Shown here piece after piece: positions 8,756 through 16,475 of a stretch of DNA of 64,000 bases. The notes beneath the pieces are model-generated. The model did no database searches. It saw nothing but the letters and a program-made list of their open reading frames with translations, and was not told the DNA's origin. The translations under genes and the position numbers were made by a program. This stretch comes from Campylobacteraceae bacterium (GTDB lineage Bacteria; Campylobacterota; Campylobacteria; Campylobacterales; Arcobacteraceae), in assembly GCA_013215945.1 (NCBI GenBank), contig JABSOM010000001.1, positions 336,053 to 400,052 of the forward strand, given 5' to 3'. The first letter of the stretch is position 1. Each line of letters starts with the position of its first letter.

Positions 8756-8779
8756 AAAAGACCCAAAAGAGTCTTTTTA
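8754..8779. terminator. Bidirectional intrinsic terminator
   Basis: AAAAAAGAC and its complement GTCTTTTT are separated by 8 bases between two convergent genes. The stem is followed by a T-run on the plus strand and, read the other way, on the minus strand. Confidence 0.7.
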
Positions 8780-9127
8780 TATTTGTTTCCCTATACCTTT
8801 TGTTAAATTTAACATAAAAGCTAAACCTTTTCGTGTTTCTTTATCTTTCATTAATTTTAAAAGTCCAAATAAGGAAGGTACTTCATTTTTCTCATTTTCT
8901 CTTTTTGCAAACCTTACTGCATTTTCAGTAATAAAAGAAGCACTTGCCATTTTATCAATTGAGCTTACCATTTTATCAACCATAGGAGTTGTTGTCATTT
9001 CAATCTGATCAGAAACAACAGCCATTAAATCAATTAAATTTTCAAAACGGCCTGTTTGTACCAACATTGTCATTTGATCTTCAATTTTTTGCATTTCTGC
9101 ACTTTTTTCTATTTTTATTTCATTCAT
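8777..9127 (-). CDS. DUF1641 domain-containing protein
   Basis: A 116-residue, mostly helical cytoplasmic protein. The C-terminal FGLLKLMKDKETRKGLAFMLNLTKGIGK segment is the DUF1641 signature, found in small partners of flavoprotein oxidoreductases and of some formate dehydrogenase accessory clusters. It starts at an ATG with a good AGGAG and follows the flavoprotein gene by only nine bases, so the two are one transcript. DUF1641 has no established biochemical role; the neighbourhood suggests help with the SQR-like enzyme, for example membrane docking or quinone access. That is inference. Confidence 0.8.
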   Translation of the reverse strand: MNEIKIEKSAEMQKIEDQMTMLVQTGRFENLIDLMAVVSDQIEMTTTPMVDKMVSSIDKMASASFITENAVRFAKRENEKNEVPSLFGLLKLMKDKETRKGLAFMLNLTKGIGKQI

Positions 9128-9136
9128 AATTATCTC

Positions 9137-10327
9137 CTATATCATTCCACGAGCTGCTGCCCAATATAAACCTTTATTAAAGCCAAGTCTTACAAAACTT
9201 CCCAATTTAGAACAAGGAGTTGGTTGTACATCTTCCTCATAGTCATACCATAAAGGCATTCCACACGTTAAACCCATTTGAGCAACGGCAATTACTTTTC
9301 CATCATAGGATTCAGTTGGATAACCATATCTGAGTTCAGCTGCAATATTATCAGCAACAATATCTGTTTGATTATGAATAGTACCTCCTGCTTTAGAAAC
9401 AGATAAATCAACTGTATCTCCCAGTGTATAAATATTCTCTTGTCCTATTACTTTTAAAGTATGTTTATCTGTTGGTAACCAACCTTCATCATCTTTTGCC
9501 ATAGATAAACCAGAATCTCTAATTACCTTAGCTGCAATAAAAGGAGGAGTAGCCATTAAAATATCAAATTCTATTTCTTCCCCTTCTTGTGAATATGCAA
9601 TTTTTTTCTTGGGATCTACTTTGTTAAGTGTAAAACTTTTTTTATACTTAACATTAATACCATCAAAAATACTAGGCAATACTTTTGAGGTGGGAGCTTG
9701 AAGGAAAAGACCATCTACCATGCTTTGAGCATTTTTAGGGTAAGTGTATATGATTTCAATATCATCTCTTACTCCTCTCTCCGTAAGGTAATCATGTAAC
9801 ATAATGGTAGTCTCTACAGGAGCAATTCCACACTGATGAGGAATATTGTCACTCTTGGGAAAACTAACTGTAATTAGGACTCGTCCTTTTTTAATGTCTT
9901 TGAACTTCTTTGCAATCTTTTTTGCACCCTCTAAAGAGTAAAACCAATCGCCTCCCTCTTCTAAACCAGGAATTCTATTTGGTGCAAGTTCACAACCTGT
10001 TGCTAAAACCAAATAATCATATTCATATTTTTTTCCACTTTTGGTATTAACACAATTTTGATCTGCTTTAATTTCTACTACTTCATCAACAATGAAATCA
10101 ATTTCCAGCATAAGCAAGGATCTCTGATCTCTAACAAATTCATTTCCATGTGATTTATGAAAAGCAACATACATAGCCCCTGGTCTATAAATATGTTTAC
10201 TTGAGTTAGATAACATCAAAATTTCAATTTCATCCCTATTAATTTCATCCATTAGTTTTTTTGCTAAATTATTTGCAGTCATTGTGCCAGCTGTACCACC
10301 ACCAACAATTAGAATTCTTTTCTTCAT
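9137..10327 (-). CDS. Sulfide:quinone oxidoreductase-like FAD-dependent oxidoreductase
   Basis: A 396-residue two-dinucleotide-binding flavoprotein. The FAD Rossmann motif is at the N-terminus (ILIVGGGTAGT), the central YLVLATG motif is at ~105, and the second FAD-binding region (NIYTLGDTVDL) is near residue 300. Three cysteines, Cys112 (ATGCEL), Cys166 (PHQCGIAPVE) and Cys355 (MGLTCGMPL), fall close to the catalytic Cys128, Cys160 and Cys356 of characterised sulfide:quinone reductases. The C-terminal amphipathic tail (FNKGLYWAAARGM) fits membrane attachment. Such enzymes pass electrons from sulfide or polysulfide to quinone. The start has AAAGGAG. It sits downstream of a two-component system and behind a pair of direct repeats. 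Confidence 0.85.
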   Translation of the reverse strand: MKKRILIVGGGTAGTMTANNLAKKLMDEINRDEIEILMLSNSSKHIYRPGAMYVAFHKSHGNEFVRDQRSLLMLEIDFIVDEVVEIKADQNCVNTKSGKKYEYDYLVLATGCELAPNRIPGLEEGGDWFYSLEGAKKIAKKFKDIKKGRVLITVSFPKSDNIPHQCGIAPVETTIMLHDYLTERGVRDDIEIIYTYPKNAQSMVDGLFLQAPTSKVLPSIFDGINVKYKKSFTLNKVDPKKKIAYSQEGEEIEFDILMATPPFIAAKVIRDSGLSMAKDDEGWLPTDKHTLKVIGQENIYTLGDTVDLSVSKAGGTIHNQTDIVADNIAAELRYGYPTESYDGKVIAVAQMGLTCGMPLWYDYEEDVQPTPCSKLGSFVRLGFNKGLYWAAARGMI

Positions 10328-10353
10328 TCTTGCTCCTTTAAAAGTTATTCAAA

Positions 10354-10359
10354 AGTGTA
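10354..10359 (-). promoter_or_regulatory. Possible -10 box of the SQR-like gene
   Basis: On the minus strand TACACT precedes the ATG at 10327 by about 27 bp. The region where a -35 box would lie is occupied by the direct repeat at 10370-10385, the geometry expected for an activator-dependent promoter. Weakly supported by itself. Confidence 0.35.
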
Positions 10360-10369
10360 GCAAAGCAGA

Positions 10370-10407
10370 ATAAGGTTAGTATAAGTGATTCATAAGATTA
10401 GTATAAG
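10370..10407 (-). promoter_or_regulatory. Paired 16-bp direct repeats, likely response-regulator binding site
   Basis: ATAAGGTTAGTATAAG at 10370-10385 and ATAAGATTAGTATAAG at 10392-10407 (plus-strand reading) differ at one base and are 22 bp apart start to start, two helical turns. They lie between the response regulator stop and the flavoprotein start. OmpR/PhoB-type regulators bind tandem direct repeats just upstream of the -10 box, and the neighbouring regulator has that type of output domain. Confidence 0.55.
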
Positions 10408-10409
10408 GT

Positions 10410-11093
10410 TTATTCTAAATTAATTCTGTATCCCAAACCTTTTCGATTTTCAATTAAAGAAGAAAATAATTTTTTTCGTAAACCAAGTATTACCATTCGA
10501 ATAGCGTCAGAACTGGCATCATCTTGCCAAACTACTTGCTCTAATACTTCAAAACTAACATAAGAATCTTTATTTTTTAATAACAAGGCCATTACTAATA
10601 ACTCTTTTTTTGTTAAATTGATACTTTTATTATCTTTAAGAATAATATTTTTAACTAAGTCATAAGAATAAGATTGTCCAAGAACTATAGCAGTGTCTTT
10701 CTCTTTTTCTTTCAAACAAAAAGAAGCAACACTTACTAATATTTCATCCATATCTATTGGTTTTTTCAAATACAAGGAAATACCAACTTCTACTGCTCTG
10801 TCTAAATACACTTCATTATTAAAAGCAGTCATAACGATACAATATGTATCCTTTTTAATTCTTTTAATTTTTTCTATAAAAGACAAACCATCTATTCCTG
10901 GAACTTGAATATCACTAAGCACTATATCGTTTTCATATTTATTAAATAAAAATAGAGCATCATAGGTATTTGAAGCAGAATGAACCTCTTTAAAATAAAG
11001 ACTAAGAACTTTGTGAAGACTGTTTAAAGTACTTTCATCATCTTCTACAATTAATAATGTTTTTTCTTTTAATGAATTATATAAGCTCTGCAT
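10410..11093 (-). CDS. OmpR-family response regulator
   Basis: A 227-residue regulator: REC domain (~10-125) with the acidic pocket Glu17-Asp18-Asp19, phospho-acceptor Asp61 (VLSDIQVPG), Thr in VMTAF and the conserved Lys in LKKPI; then a winged-helix DNA-binding domain (~145-227) ending VILGLRKKL...GLGYRI. I set the start at 11093 (ATGCAG), where AAGGA lies upstream; the longer in-frame reading starts inside the kinase gene without support. It overlaps the kinase stop by 17 bases. It is the cognate partner of the upstream kinase, and the direct repeats just downstream suggest that it controls the SQR-like gene. Confidence 0.9.
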   Translation of the reverse strand: MQSLYNSLKEKTLLIVEDDESTLNSLHKVLSLYFKEVHSASNTYDALFLFNKYENDIVLSDIQVPGIDGLSFIEKIKRIKKDTYCIVMTAFNNEVYLDRAVEVGISLYLKKPIDMDEILVSVASFCLKEKEKDTAIVLGQSYSYDLVKNIILKDNKSINLTKKELLVMALLLKNKDSYVSFEVLEQVVWQDDASSDAIRMVILGLRKKLFSSLIENRKGLGYRINLE

Positions 11094-12504
11094 TTTTATT
11101 ATTTTCCTTATGTTTAAAAGCAATAGAAAATTTTGAACCCTTTTGGTAATTTTCTACACTTAAGATACCGTTCATATGCTCTTCTATAATGACTTTTGAC
11201 ATATGTAAACCTATTCCCGTTCCATTTTCTTTTGTTGTATAATAAGGGTTAAATATTTTATTTAAGTTTTTACCTTGAATGCCCCCTCCATTATCACATA
11301 TATTTATTATTGTATGGGAGGATGTAACAAGAAGCTCTATATATATTAAACCTCTTTTTCTTTTCGTATTAACAATTGCTATCATTGCATTATGAACGAT
11401 ATTAATAATAACTTGTCTAAATTCATTCACAAAACCCAATAGTTCATTTTTTTTATTTTGACAGTTAATAACAACTTCTATTTGATTTACTTCTAATTGA
11501 GCATTAATAAGTCCCAAAGAATCATGTATAGTATTAAATATATTAAAATGTTTTTTTTCTTTAGAAGCTTGAAAAAAATCATTGAAATCATCTATTGTTT
11601 GGGACATATAATGTATTTTACTCATCATTTCTTGTTCAAGTTTATTAAGTGTTTCTTGACTTATTTTCTCAAAAGAACTTAAATGCCTTAAACTTTGAAC
11701 AAGTAATCCAAGCGCATTTAAGGGCTGTCTCCATTGATGTGCAATAGACTCAATCATTTCTCCCATACTTGCTAATCGCGATTGATGAGACATGAGCTTG
11801 CATTGTTTTTCATGTTTTTCAAGTTCAATTTCAATTTGTTTTTCTAAATTAACTTGATACTTAATATCATCAGTAATATCTGAAGTAATCATTATAATCT
11901 CATTTTGAGACTTAATATACCGCAAAGACATACTTGCATTAATATGCAAACCATATTTAGTTACACAGACTTTTTTAAAATTTATAATACTGCCTTCTTG
12001 TATAACTTTTAAAATAGCTGCTTTGGATTTTTCTTTATATTCATCAGAAGATAAAGAAATACAAGATTCTTCATAGAGCTCTTCCATACTATAAGCCATC
12101 ATTTTTTGAAAAAAATCATTTGCATATAAAAACATTCCATTTGAATCTAAAATAGAAATACCATTCGCTGCTAAATCAAAAGCTGCTTGAAATTCATCTG
12201 TTTTGCGCAGTGTAGTTTCTTTAACCTTAGTATTTTTGAGTGAAAAGTCTTTTTCTTCTAAAAGATGAGAAAAATAAAGAATAAAGTCAGAAGAGTCTTC
12301 AAGTTTTTCATATCTTAGTTCATATCTTTTTTTATTCCAATAAATATTTTTTTTATCTTTTTTTATTTTCATAAAAATGCTAATTTCATCATAATTATCA
12401 ACAAAAACATCTTTTAAATATTTATTTTTTAACGTTAAATGATTTTGATTTTTTCCATAAGAAACAATTATTTGTTCATTCTTATTTACAAAAAGAATCA
12501 ACAT
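11077..12504 (-). CDS. PAS-domain sensor histidine kinase (soluble)
   Basis: A 475-residue kinase without membrane segments: an N-terminal ~90-residue region likely to be a PAS-like fold, a clear PAS domain (~105-215: AAFDLAANGISILDSNGMFLYAN), a short coiled coil, a HisKA domain with the Campylobacterota-typical IAHQWRQPLNAL motif and His256, and a HATPase domain (~365-465) with DNGGGI and NGTGIGLHMSK. The start is uncertain: the ATG at 12504 has no Shine-Dalgarno, and the frame stays open and protein-like (KLLENKLLQKLLNIPN) up to about 12570 with no ATG, GTG or TTG. It is co-translated with the response regulator. A cytoplasmic redox or energy signal is likely but not shown. Confidence 0.87.
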   Translation of the reverse strand: MLILFVNKNEQIIVSYGKNQNHLTLKNKYLKDVFVDNYDEISIFMKIKKDKKNIYWNKKRYELRYEKLEDSSDFILYFSHLLEEKDFSLKNTKVKETTLRKTDEFQAAFDLAANGISILDSNGMFLYANDFFQKMMAYSMEELYEESCISLSSDEYKEKSKAAILKVIQEGSIINFKKVCVTKYGLHINASMSLRYIKSQNEIIMITSDITDDIKYQVNLEKQIEIELEKHEKQCKLMSHQSRLASMGEMIESIAHQWRQPLNALGLLVQSLRHLSSFEKISQETLNKLEQEMMSKIHYMSQTIDDFNDFFQASKEKKHFNIFNTIHDSLGLINAQLEVNQIEVVINCQNKKNELLGFVNEFRQVIINIVHNAMIAIVNTKRKRGLIYIELLVTSSHTIINICDNGGGIQGKNLNKIFNPYYTTKENGTGIGLHMSKVIIEEHMNGILSVENYQKGSKFSIAFKHKENNKNAELI

Positions 12505-12731
12505 ATTTGGAATATTTAATAATTTTTGAAGTAGTTTATTTTCCAGAAGTTTTCCCCAATATAAGCTTTTTTATAGTCATAAACTATAACATATTATTAG
12601 GTTTAATTATTAATAATTTTTTAAAAATAAACTTAATTAAGAAAAGATATAAAAATAATTAAAGGTTATTACATCTTTAGAAAAATATTATTGAAGGACA
12701 TGCAAAAGTCTTATGTAAATTAGTCTTTAAC
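12505..12731. other. Divergent AT-rich spacer without a recognisable gene
   Basis: This is the left part of the 315-bp spacer between the sensor kinase gene (minus) and phnF (plus). It holds the open extension of the kinase frame to about 12570 and otherwise very AT-rich sequence. I see no RNA gene or ORF with a ribosome-binding site. The right part carries the phn operator and promoter described separately. Confidence 0.5.
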
Positions 12732-12761
12732 TAGACAAGTACATGAACTTGTCTATACAAG
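12732..12761 (+). promoter_or_regulatory. Putative PhnF (GntR/HutC-type) operator
   Basis: Two overlapping inverted repeats occur here: TAGACAAGT (12732-12740) facing ACTTGTCTA (12747-12755) with a six-base spacer, and the compact CTTGTCTATACAAG (12748-12761). The latter has the form of HutC-subfamily GntR operators, in which half-sites of the TTGT-CTA type face each other. The gene immediately downstream encodes a HutC-type regulator, so autoregulation of the operon is likely. Confidence 0.6.
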
Positions 12762-12789
12762 ATGTAATCATCATGTAATTATAAAATTT

Positions 12790-12795
12790 TATACT
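12790..12795 (+). promoter_or_regulatory. Putative -10 box of the phn operon
   Basis: TATACT lies 24 bp before the phnF ATG at 12820. The operator ends near the expected upstream edge of RNA polymerase contact, so a bound repressor could interfere with initiation. I do not recognise a Pho-regulon box. Confidence 0.4.
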
Positions 12796-12819
12796 GCCTT
12801 TAGTAAAAAAAGGAAGATT

Positions 12820-13539
12820 ATGAAAGTAAAAAAACATCTTTATATTCAAATTTTTGAAACACTCTTAGATGATATTAAAAACAAAAAATATAAAACTTCA
12901 CAAAAACTTCCTTCTGAAAATATTTTAGCACAAACATATAATGTGAATAGACATACAATTAGACAAGCCTTACAAGTATTAAAAGATAATAATTATATTT
13001 ATACAATAAAAGGAAAAGGTACGTTTATTTCTAATATAAACATTCCTTATTCTATTTCTAATAAAAGTTCTTTTTCTTCTGAAATAATTGACTTAGGATA
13101 TGAACCCAATACAAAACTTCTAAGTGCTAAAATTATTGCCTGTCCTAAAGAAGTACAAAAAGAACTTAACTTAAATGAAGAAATGAAAGTAATAGAATTT
13201 ATTCTTTTGCGTCATGTAAATGACATAGCTGTATCACTCTCCTATTCCTATTTTGATGCTTTTTTATACTCAAAACTACTTTTAAATATTGATGAAAACA
13301 ATTTTTCTTTATATAAAACACTAGAAAAAGCCTATCCAAACTTAGAAACAAAAAAACAAAACTGTATTTTTCACGCCCTTATTGCAAATAAACAAATTTC
13401 AGAGCTTTTATTATTATCAAATAATGTAGCCCTTTTAGCTGTTAATACAATATCAAAAGACAAAAATGGAAATATAGTTGAATGCGGAACAAGTTATTTC
13501 AGATCAGATATCTGCAAAATTAAAGTAAATTTAAATTAA
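12820..13539 (+). CDS. phnF: GntR-family (HutC subfamily) regulator of the phn operon
   Basis: A 239-residue repressor-type regulator. The N-terminal winged helix-turn-helix of the GntR family spans ~1-75 (KLPSENILAQTYNVNRHTIRQAL, then IKGKGTFIS). The C-terminal ~90-239 is a UTRA ligand-binding domain, ending CGTSYFRSDICKIKV as in PhnF and HutC proteins. PhnF homologues in other bacteria repress phn genes and respond to phosphonate- or phosphate-related ligands. The start has AAAGGAAG. It is the first gene of a 13-gene operon, directly behind an inverted-repeat operator. The effector is not known for this protein. Confidence 0.88.
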   Translation: MKVKKHLYIQIFETLLDDIKNKKYKTSQKLPSENILAQTYNVNRHTIRQALQVLKDNNYIYTIKGKGTFISNINIPYSISNKSSFSSEIIDLGYEPNTKLLSAKIIACPKEVQKELNLNEEMKVIEFILLRHVNDIAVSLSYSYFDAFLYSKLLLNIDENNFSLYKTLEKAYPNLETKKQNCIFHALIANKQISELLLLSNNVALLAVNTISKDKNGNIVECGTSYFRSDICKIKVNLN

Positions 13540-13548
13540 GGAAATAAA

Positions 13549-14286
13549 TTGATAAAAATGAAAAACCTAACCTTAGGTTATAAAAAAGAAGTAATTTTAA
13601 AAGATGTAAATATCAAAATCAAAAAAGGAGAATTCATTGGAATTATTGGGCCTTCTGGTGCTGGTAAATCCACACTTCTTATGGCAATTACAGGAGGGAT
13701 AAAAGTATTTGATGGAAAATTTGAAGTTTTGGATTATGATTTACACAATATCAAAAAGAAGAACTTAAGAAAATTAAGAGAACAAATAGGTGTTATTTTT
13801 CAAGGTTACAACCTTGTAGATAGATTAAATGTACTTGATAATGTCATTAGTGGCATGTTAAAAGAAATACCTCTAACCAGAGCCATACTTAAATTTTATA
13901 AAAAAAAGGAGCTAAAAAAAGCAAAAGAATTCATGGATATTGTAGATATGAGTAAATATTCACTTAAAAGATGTGATGAACTTTCAGGTGGACAAAGGCA
14001 GCGTGTAGCGATAGCAAGGGCTTTAGCCGCGCAACCCAAAATAATACTAGCAGATGAGCCAGTTTCTGCACTTGATCCTAAAAGTGCAAAAAAAGTTATG
14101 ACGATTTTAAAAAAAGTAAATGAAACATACGGGGTTACAGTTATTGCAAATTTGCATCATATTGAATATGCAAAAGAATACTGTACTAGGGTTATAGGTG
14201 TCAATGATGGACTTATTGTTTTTGATGATAAATGCGAAAACTTAAGTGATGAAATAATTGACAAAATTTACACTACAAATAATTAA
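13549..14286 (+). CDS. phnC: Phosphonate ABC transporter ATP-binding protein (TTG start)
   Basis: A 245-residue ABC ATPase. Walker A GPSGAGKST lies at residues 34-42, followed by a Q-loop IFQGYNLVDRL, the signature LSGGQRQRVAIARAL, Walker B IILADEPVSALDP and an H-loop His in ANLHH. The PhnC-typical long helical insert (~85-120) between Q-loop and signature is present. I prefer the TTG at 13549, six bases after AAGGA, over the ATG at 13558, which is too far from it. PhnC energises uptake of phosphonates through PhnE using PhnD as the binding protein, and those genes follow directly. Confidence 0.92.
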   Translation: MIKMKNLTLGYKKEVILKDVNIKIKKGEFIGIIGPSGAGKSTLLMAITGGIKVFDGKFEVLDYDLHNIKKKNLRKLREQIGVIFQGYNLVDRLNVLDNVISGMLKEIPLTRAILKFYKKKELKKAKEFMDIVDMSKYSLKRCDELSGGQRQRVAIARALAAQPKIILADEPVSALDPKSAKKVMTILKKVNETYGVTVIANLHHIEYAKEYCTRVIGVNDGLIVFDDKCENLSDEIIDKIYTTNN

Positions 14287-14294
14287 GGAATAAC

Positions 14295-15152
14295 ATGAAA
14301 TTAATACAAAAATTAACACTTAGCGCTTTGGTTTTAAGCTCAAGTCTAATGGCACAAGAAAAATGGCCAGATCAAATTACTTTTGGAGCTATTCCAGTTG
14401 CTGGTTCTACGTCTATGAAAGAAAACTTTCAACCCTTAGCCGATTTTTTAGAAAAACAATTAGGCATTAAAGTAAAACTTCAATTAGCGGGGGATTATAC
14501 AGGTGTTATTACAGGTATGAGATATAAAAGTATTGATGTTGCTTATTTAGGACCTAAGTCATATGTAGAAGCTGCAAGAAGAGCAAATGCAGAAGCCTTA
14601 GTTGTTGAAGTGGATGCTGAATCAGGACTACCAGGATATAGAGGAACTATTATTACAAAAAAAGGTTCTGGTTTAAAAACTTTAGCCGATCTAAAAAATA
14701 AAAGATGGGCATTTACCTCATCACAATCAACATCAGGAACATTAGTTCCAAGTATTATGTTTGCAAAAAACAATATTGATCCACAAAAATATTTCTCAAA
14801 AGTATTATATTCAGGTGGTCATGAAGCTTCGATTCTTTCAATTAAAGCTGGAAAAATAGATGCTGCATCTACTAATAACTTAGATTTTAATAGAGGTTTA
14901 GGAAAACAATGGAAAAGAGATGATTTTAATATTATTTGGACTTCAGAACTAATTCCAGGAGCTCCAATAGCTGTACGAAAAGATATGCCTCAATCACTAA
15001 AAATGGCAATCAAAGGTGCTTTTTTATCATATAACGATCCAAAAGGTTTAGAAAAACTTAAAAACAAGGGTTTCATAAAAGCTGATGATTCTTTATATGA
15101 TTCTGTAAGAGCATTAATAAAATTAAAAAAAGAATTAAAAAATAAAAAATAA
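14295..15152 (+). CDS. phnD: Phosphonate ABC transporter periplasmic binding protein
   Basis: A 285-residue binding protein with a Sec signal peptide (first ~20 residues, cleavage after SSSLMA). The mature part has the PhnD/SsuA-like two-lobe pattern: ITFGAIPVAGS at the start, IDVAYLGPKSYV lining the ligand site, the SQSTSGTLVPS anion-binding loop, and SGGHEASILSIKAGKIDAAS. PhnD proteins capture 2-aminoethylphosphonate, methylphosphonate or phosphite; which one is bound cannot be told from sequence. The start has AAGGAATAAC. A strong hairpin directly follows the gene, a common arrangement that keeps binding-protein mRNA more abundant than permease mRNA. Confidence 0.92.
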   Translation: MKLIQKLTLSALVLSSSLMAQEKWPDQITFGAIPVAGSTSMKENFQPLADFLEKQLGIKVKLQLAGDYTGVITGMRYKSIDVAYLGPKSYVEAARRANAEALVVEVDAESGLPGYRGTIITKKGSGLKTLADLKNKRWAFTSSQSTSGTLVPSIMFAKNNIDPQKYFSKVLYSGGHEASILSIKAGKIDAASTNNLDFNRGLGKQWKRDDFNIIWTSELIPGAPIAVRKDMPQSLKMAIKGAFLSYNDPKGLEKLKNKGFIKADDSLYDSVRALIKLKKELKNKK

Positions 15153-15158
15153 TATTTT

Positions 15159-15179
15159 AGGCAAAGTTTAACTTTGCCT
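15159..15179 (+). other. Hairpin between phnD and phnE
   Basis: AGGCAAAGT and ACTTTGCCT pair perfectly around a three-base loop immediately after the phnD stop. No T-run follows, so it is unlikely to be a full terminator; partial attenuation or protection of the upstream mRNA end is more likely. Confidence 0.6.
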
Positions 15180-15195
15180 TAGAACAGGAAAAGAA

Positions 15196-16053
15196 ATGAA
15201 TATTGAAGAGTTAAGAGTTAGTAGCAATCCTTTTACAAAAACAAAACTAAGCGTAATTATTGTTTTTTTATTTATTCTAGCTCAAAGTTGGAATGATACT
15301 GAGATGAGTTTTTATTCATTAATCAACGGTTTTGATTATATGAGGGATTATATTGGAGGAATAAAAGACATTGAAGGAAGTGGTTTTTTCCCACCAAATT
15401 TAAATACAGCGGATATTTATACCTATGCACTGTCTATGTTAGAAACTATTCAAATGGCAGTTGTTGCTTTGTTTTTATCAATACTTTTAGCTGTTCCATT
15501 ATCATATATGAGTTCAAAAAATATTATTAATATTCTAATACCTGGACAGACTTTTTTTCATAGAGTTTTGAAAAATGTCATTTATTCTACTGCTACATTT
15601 ATAGCCAATGTTTTTAGATCCATTAATGAAATCATATGGGCTTTAATTTTTGTATCAGCAGTAGGCCTTGGCCCAATGGCTGGAATTTTAGCACTTGCAA
15701 TTCATACAGCAGGCGTTTTATCAAAACTACTAAGTGAAGGCAATGAAGCTATTGATCCAGGCCCAGTAGAAGCTTTAAATACAACAGGAGCAGGTTTTAT
15801 TAAAGTTTTAATTTTTGCAGTGATTCCTCAAACAATGCCTCATTTTATATCCATGGCTTTATATAGATTTGAATCAGATGTAAGATCCGCTTCAATCTTA
15901 GGATTTGTAGGGGCAGGTGGAATTGGTTTTTATTTATTTGACAAAATGAGATCTTTTGAGAACTCAGATGTATGTACAATTATCATAATTATAATTATTA
16001 CCGTATGGACTTTAGACAAAATAAGTTCAAGTATTAGAAAAAGGTTTATTTAA
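15196..16053 (+). CDS. phnE: Phosphonate ABC transporter permease
   Basis: A 285-residue inner-membrane permease with about six membrane helices (for example ~17-33, ~90-105, ~130-165 and ~250-270). The ABC coupling (EAA) region reads VEALNTTGAGFIKVLIFAVIPQ, and LGFVGAGGIGFYLFDKM is typical of PhnE. Only one phnE is present, so it probably works as a homodimer. The start has AGGAAAAG. Its stop overlaps the phnG start as TAATG, which couples transport and lyase translation. Family membership is secure; substrate range depends on PhnD. Confidence 0.93.
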   Translation: MNIEELRVSSNPFTKTKLSVIIVFLFILAQSWNDTEMSFYSLINGFDYMRDYIGGIKDIEGSGFFPPNLNTADIYTYALSMLETIQMAVVALFLSILLAVPLSYMSSKNIINILIPGQTFFHRVLKNVIYSTATFIANVFRSINEIIWALIFVSAVGLGPMAGILALAIHTAGVLSKLLSEGNEAIDPGPVEALNTTGAGFIKVLIFAVIPQTMPHFISMALYRFESDVRSASILGFVGAGGIGFYLFDKMRSFENSDVCTIIIIIIITVWTLDKISSSIRKRFI

Positions 16054-16466
16054 TGAAAAGAGAAGATATTAATGTTTTATGCCAAGAAGTAGACATTAAA
16101 AAACTAGAAAATATATATAAAATAATTAACAAAAACCATAAGATCAGAGTTTTAACAAAAGCGAGTGAACAAACACTTTTAGTTCCAGTAAAAGACCCTA
16201 TCTCAAATGGAAGTTTTTATGCAGGAGAAGTTTTAGTTACTTCTACTATTTTGGAAGTGAACAAAACAAAAGGCTGGAGCATGGTGATGGATTCTAATTA
16301 TGATTTATCATTATATACAGCTGTTGTAGATGCTTGTTTTGAAGCAGATATTTACAAAAATGAAATTATCGAACTCTTAGAAAAAGCAAAAGAAGATAAA
16401 AATAAAAAAATAAAAATGAGAAATAAAAAAGTCAATTCAACTAAAGTCTCTTTTGATTTAATGTAA
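16053..16466 (+). CDS. phnG: C-P lyase core subunit PhnG
   Basis: A 137-residue protein matching PhnG, a subunit of the PhnGHIJ core complex that, with PhnI, transfers the phosphonate onto ribose of ATP with loss of adenine. Visible features are the VLTKASEQTLLVPVKDP and FYAGEVLVT segments and the DACFEADIYKNEI helix. Length is a little below the ~150 residues of enteric PhnG. The gene overlaps phnE by one base and phnH follows after nine. Assignment is strengthened by its position at the head of the unbroken G-H-I-J-K-L-M series. Confidence 0.9.
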   Translation: MKREDINVLCQEVDIKKLENIYKIINKNHKIRVLTKASEQTLLVPVKDPISNGSFYAGEVLVTSTILEVNKTKGWSMVMDSNYDLSLYTAVVDACFEADIYKNEIIELLEKAKEDKNKKIKMRNKKVNSTKVSFDLM

Positions 16467-16475
16467 GGAAAACAG

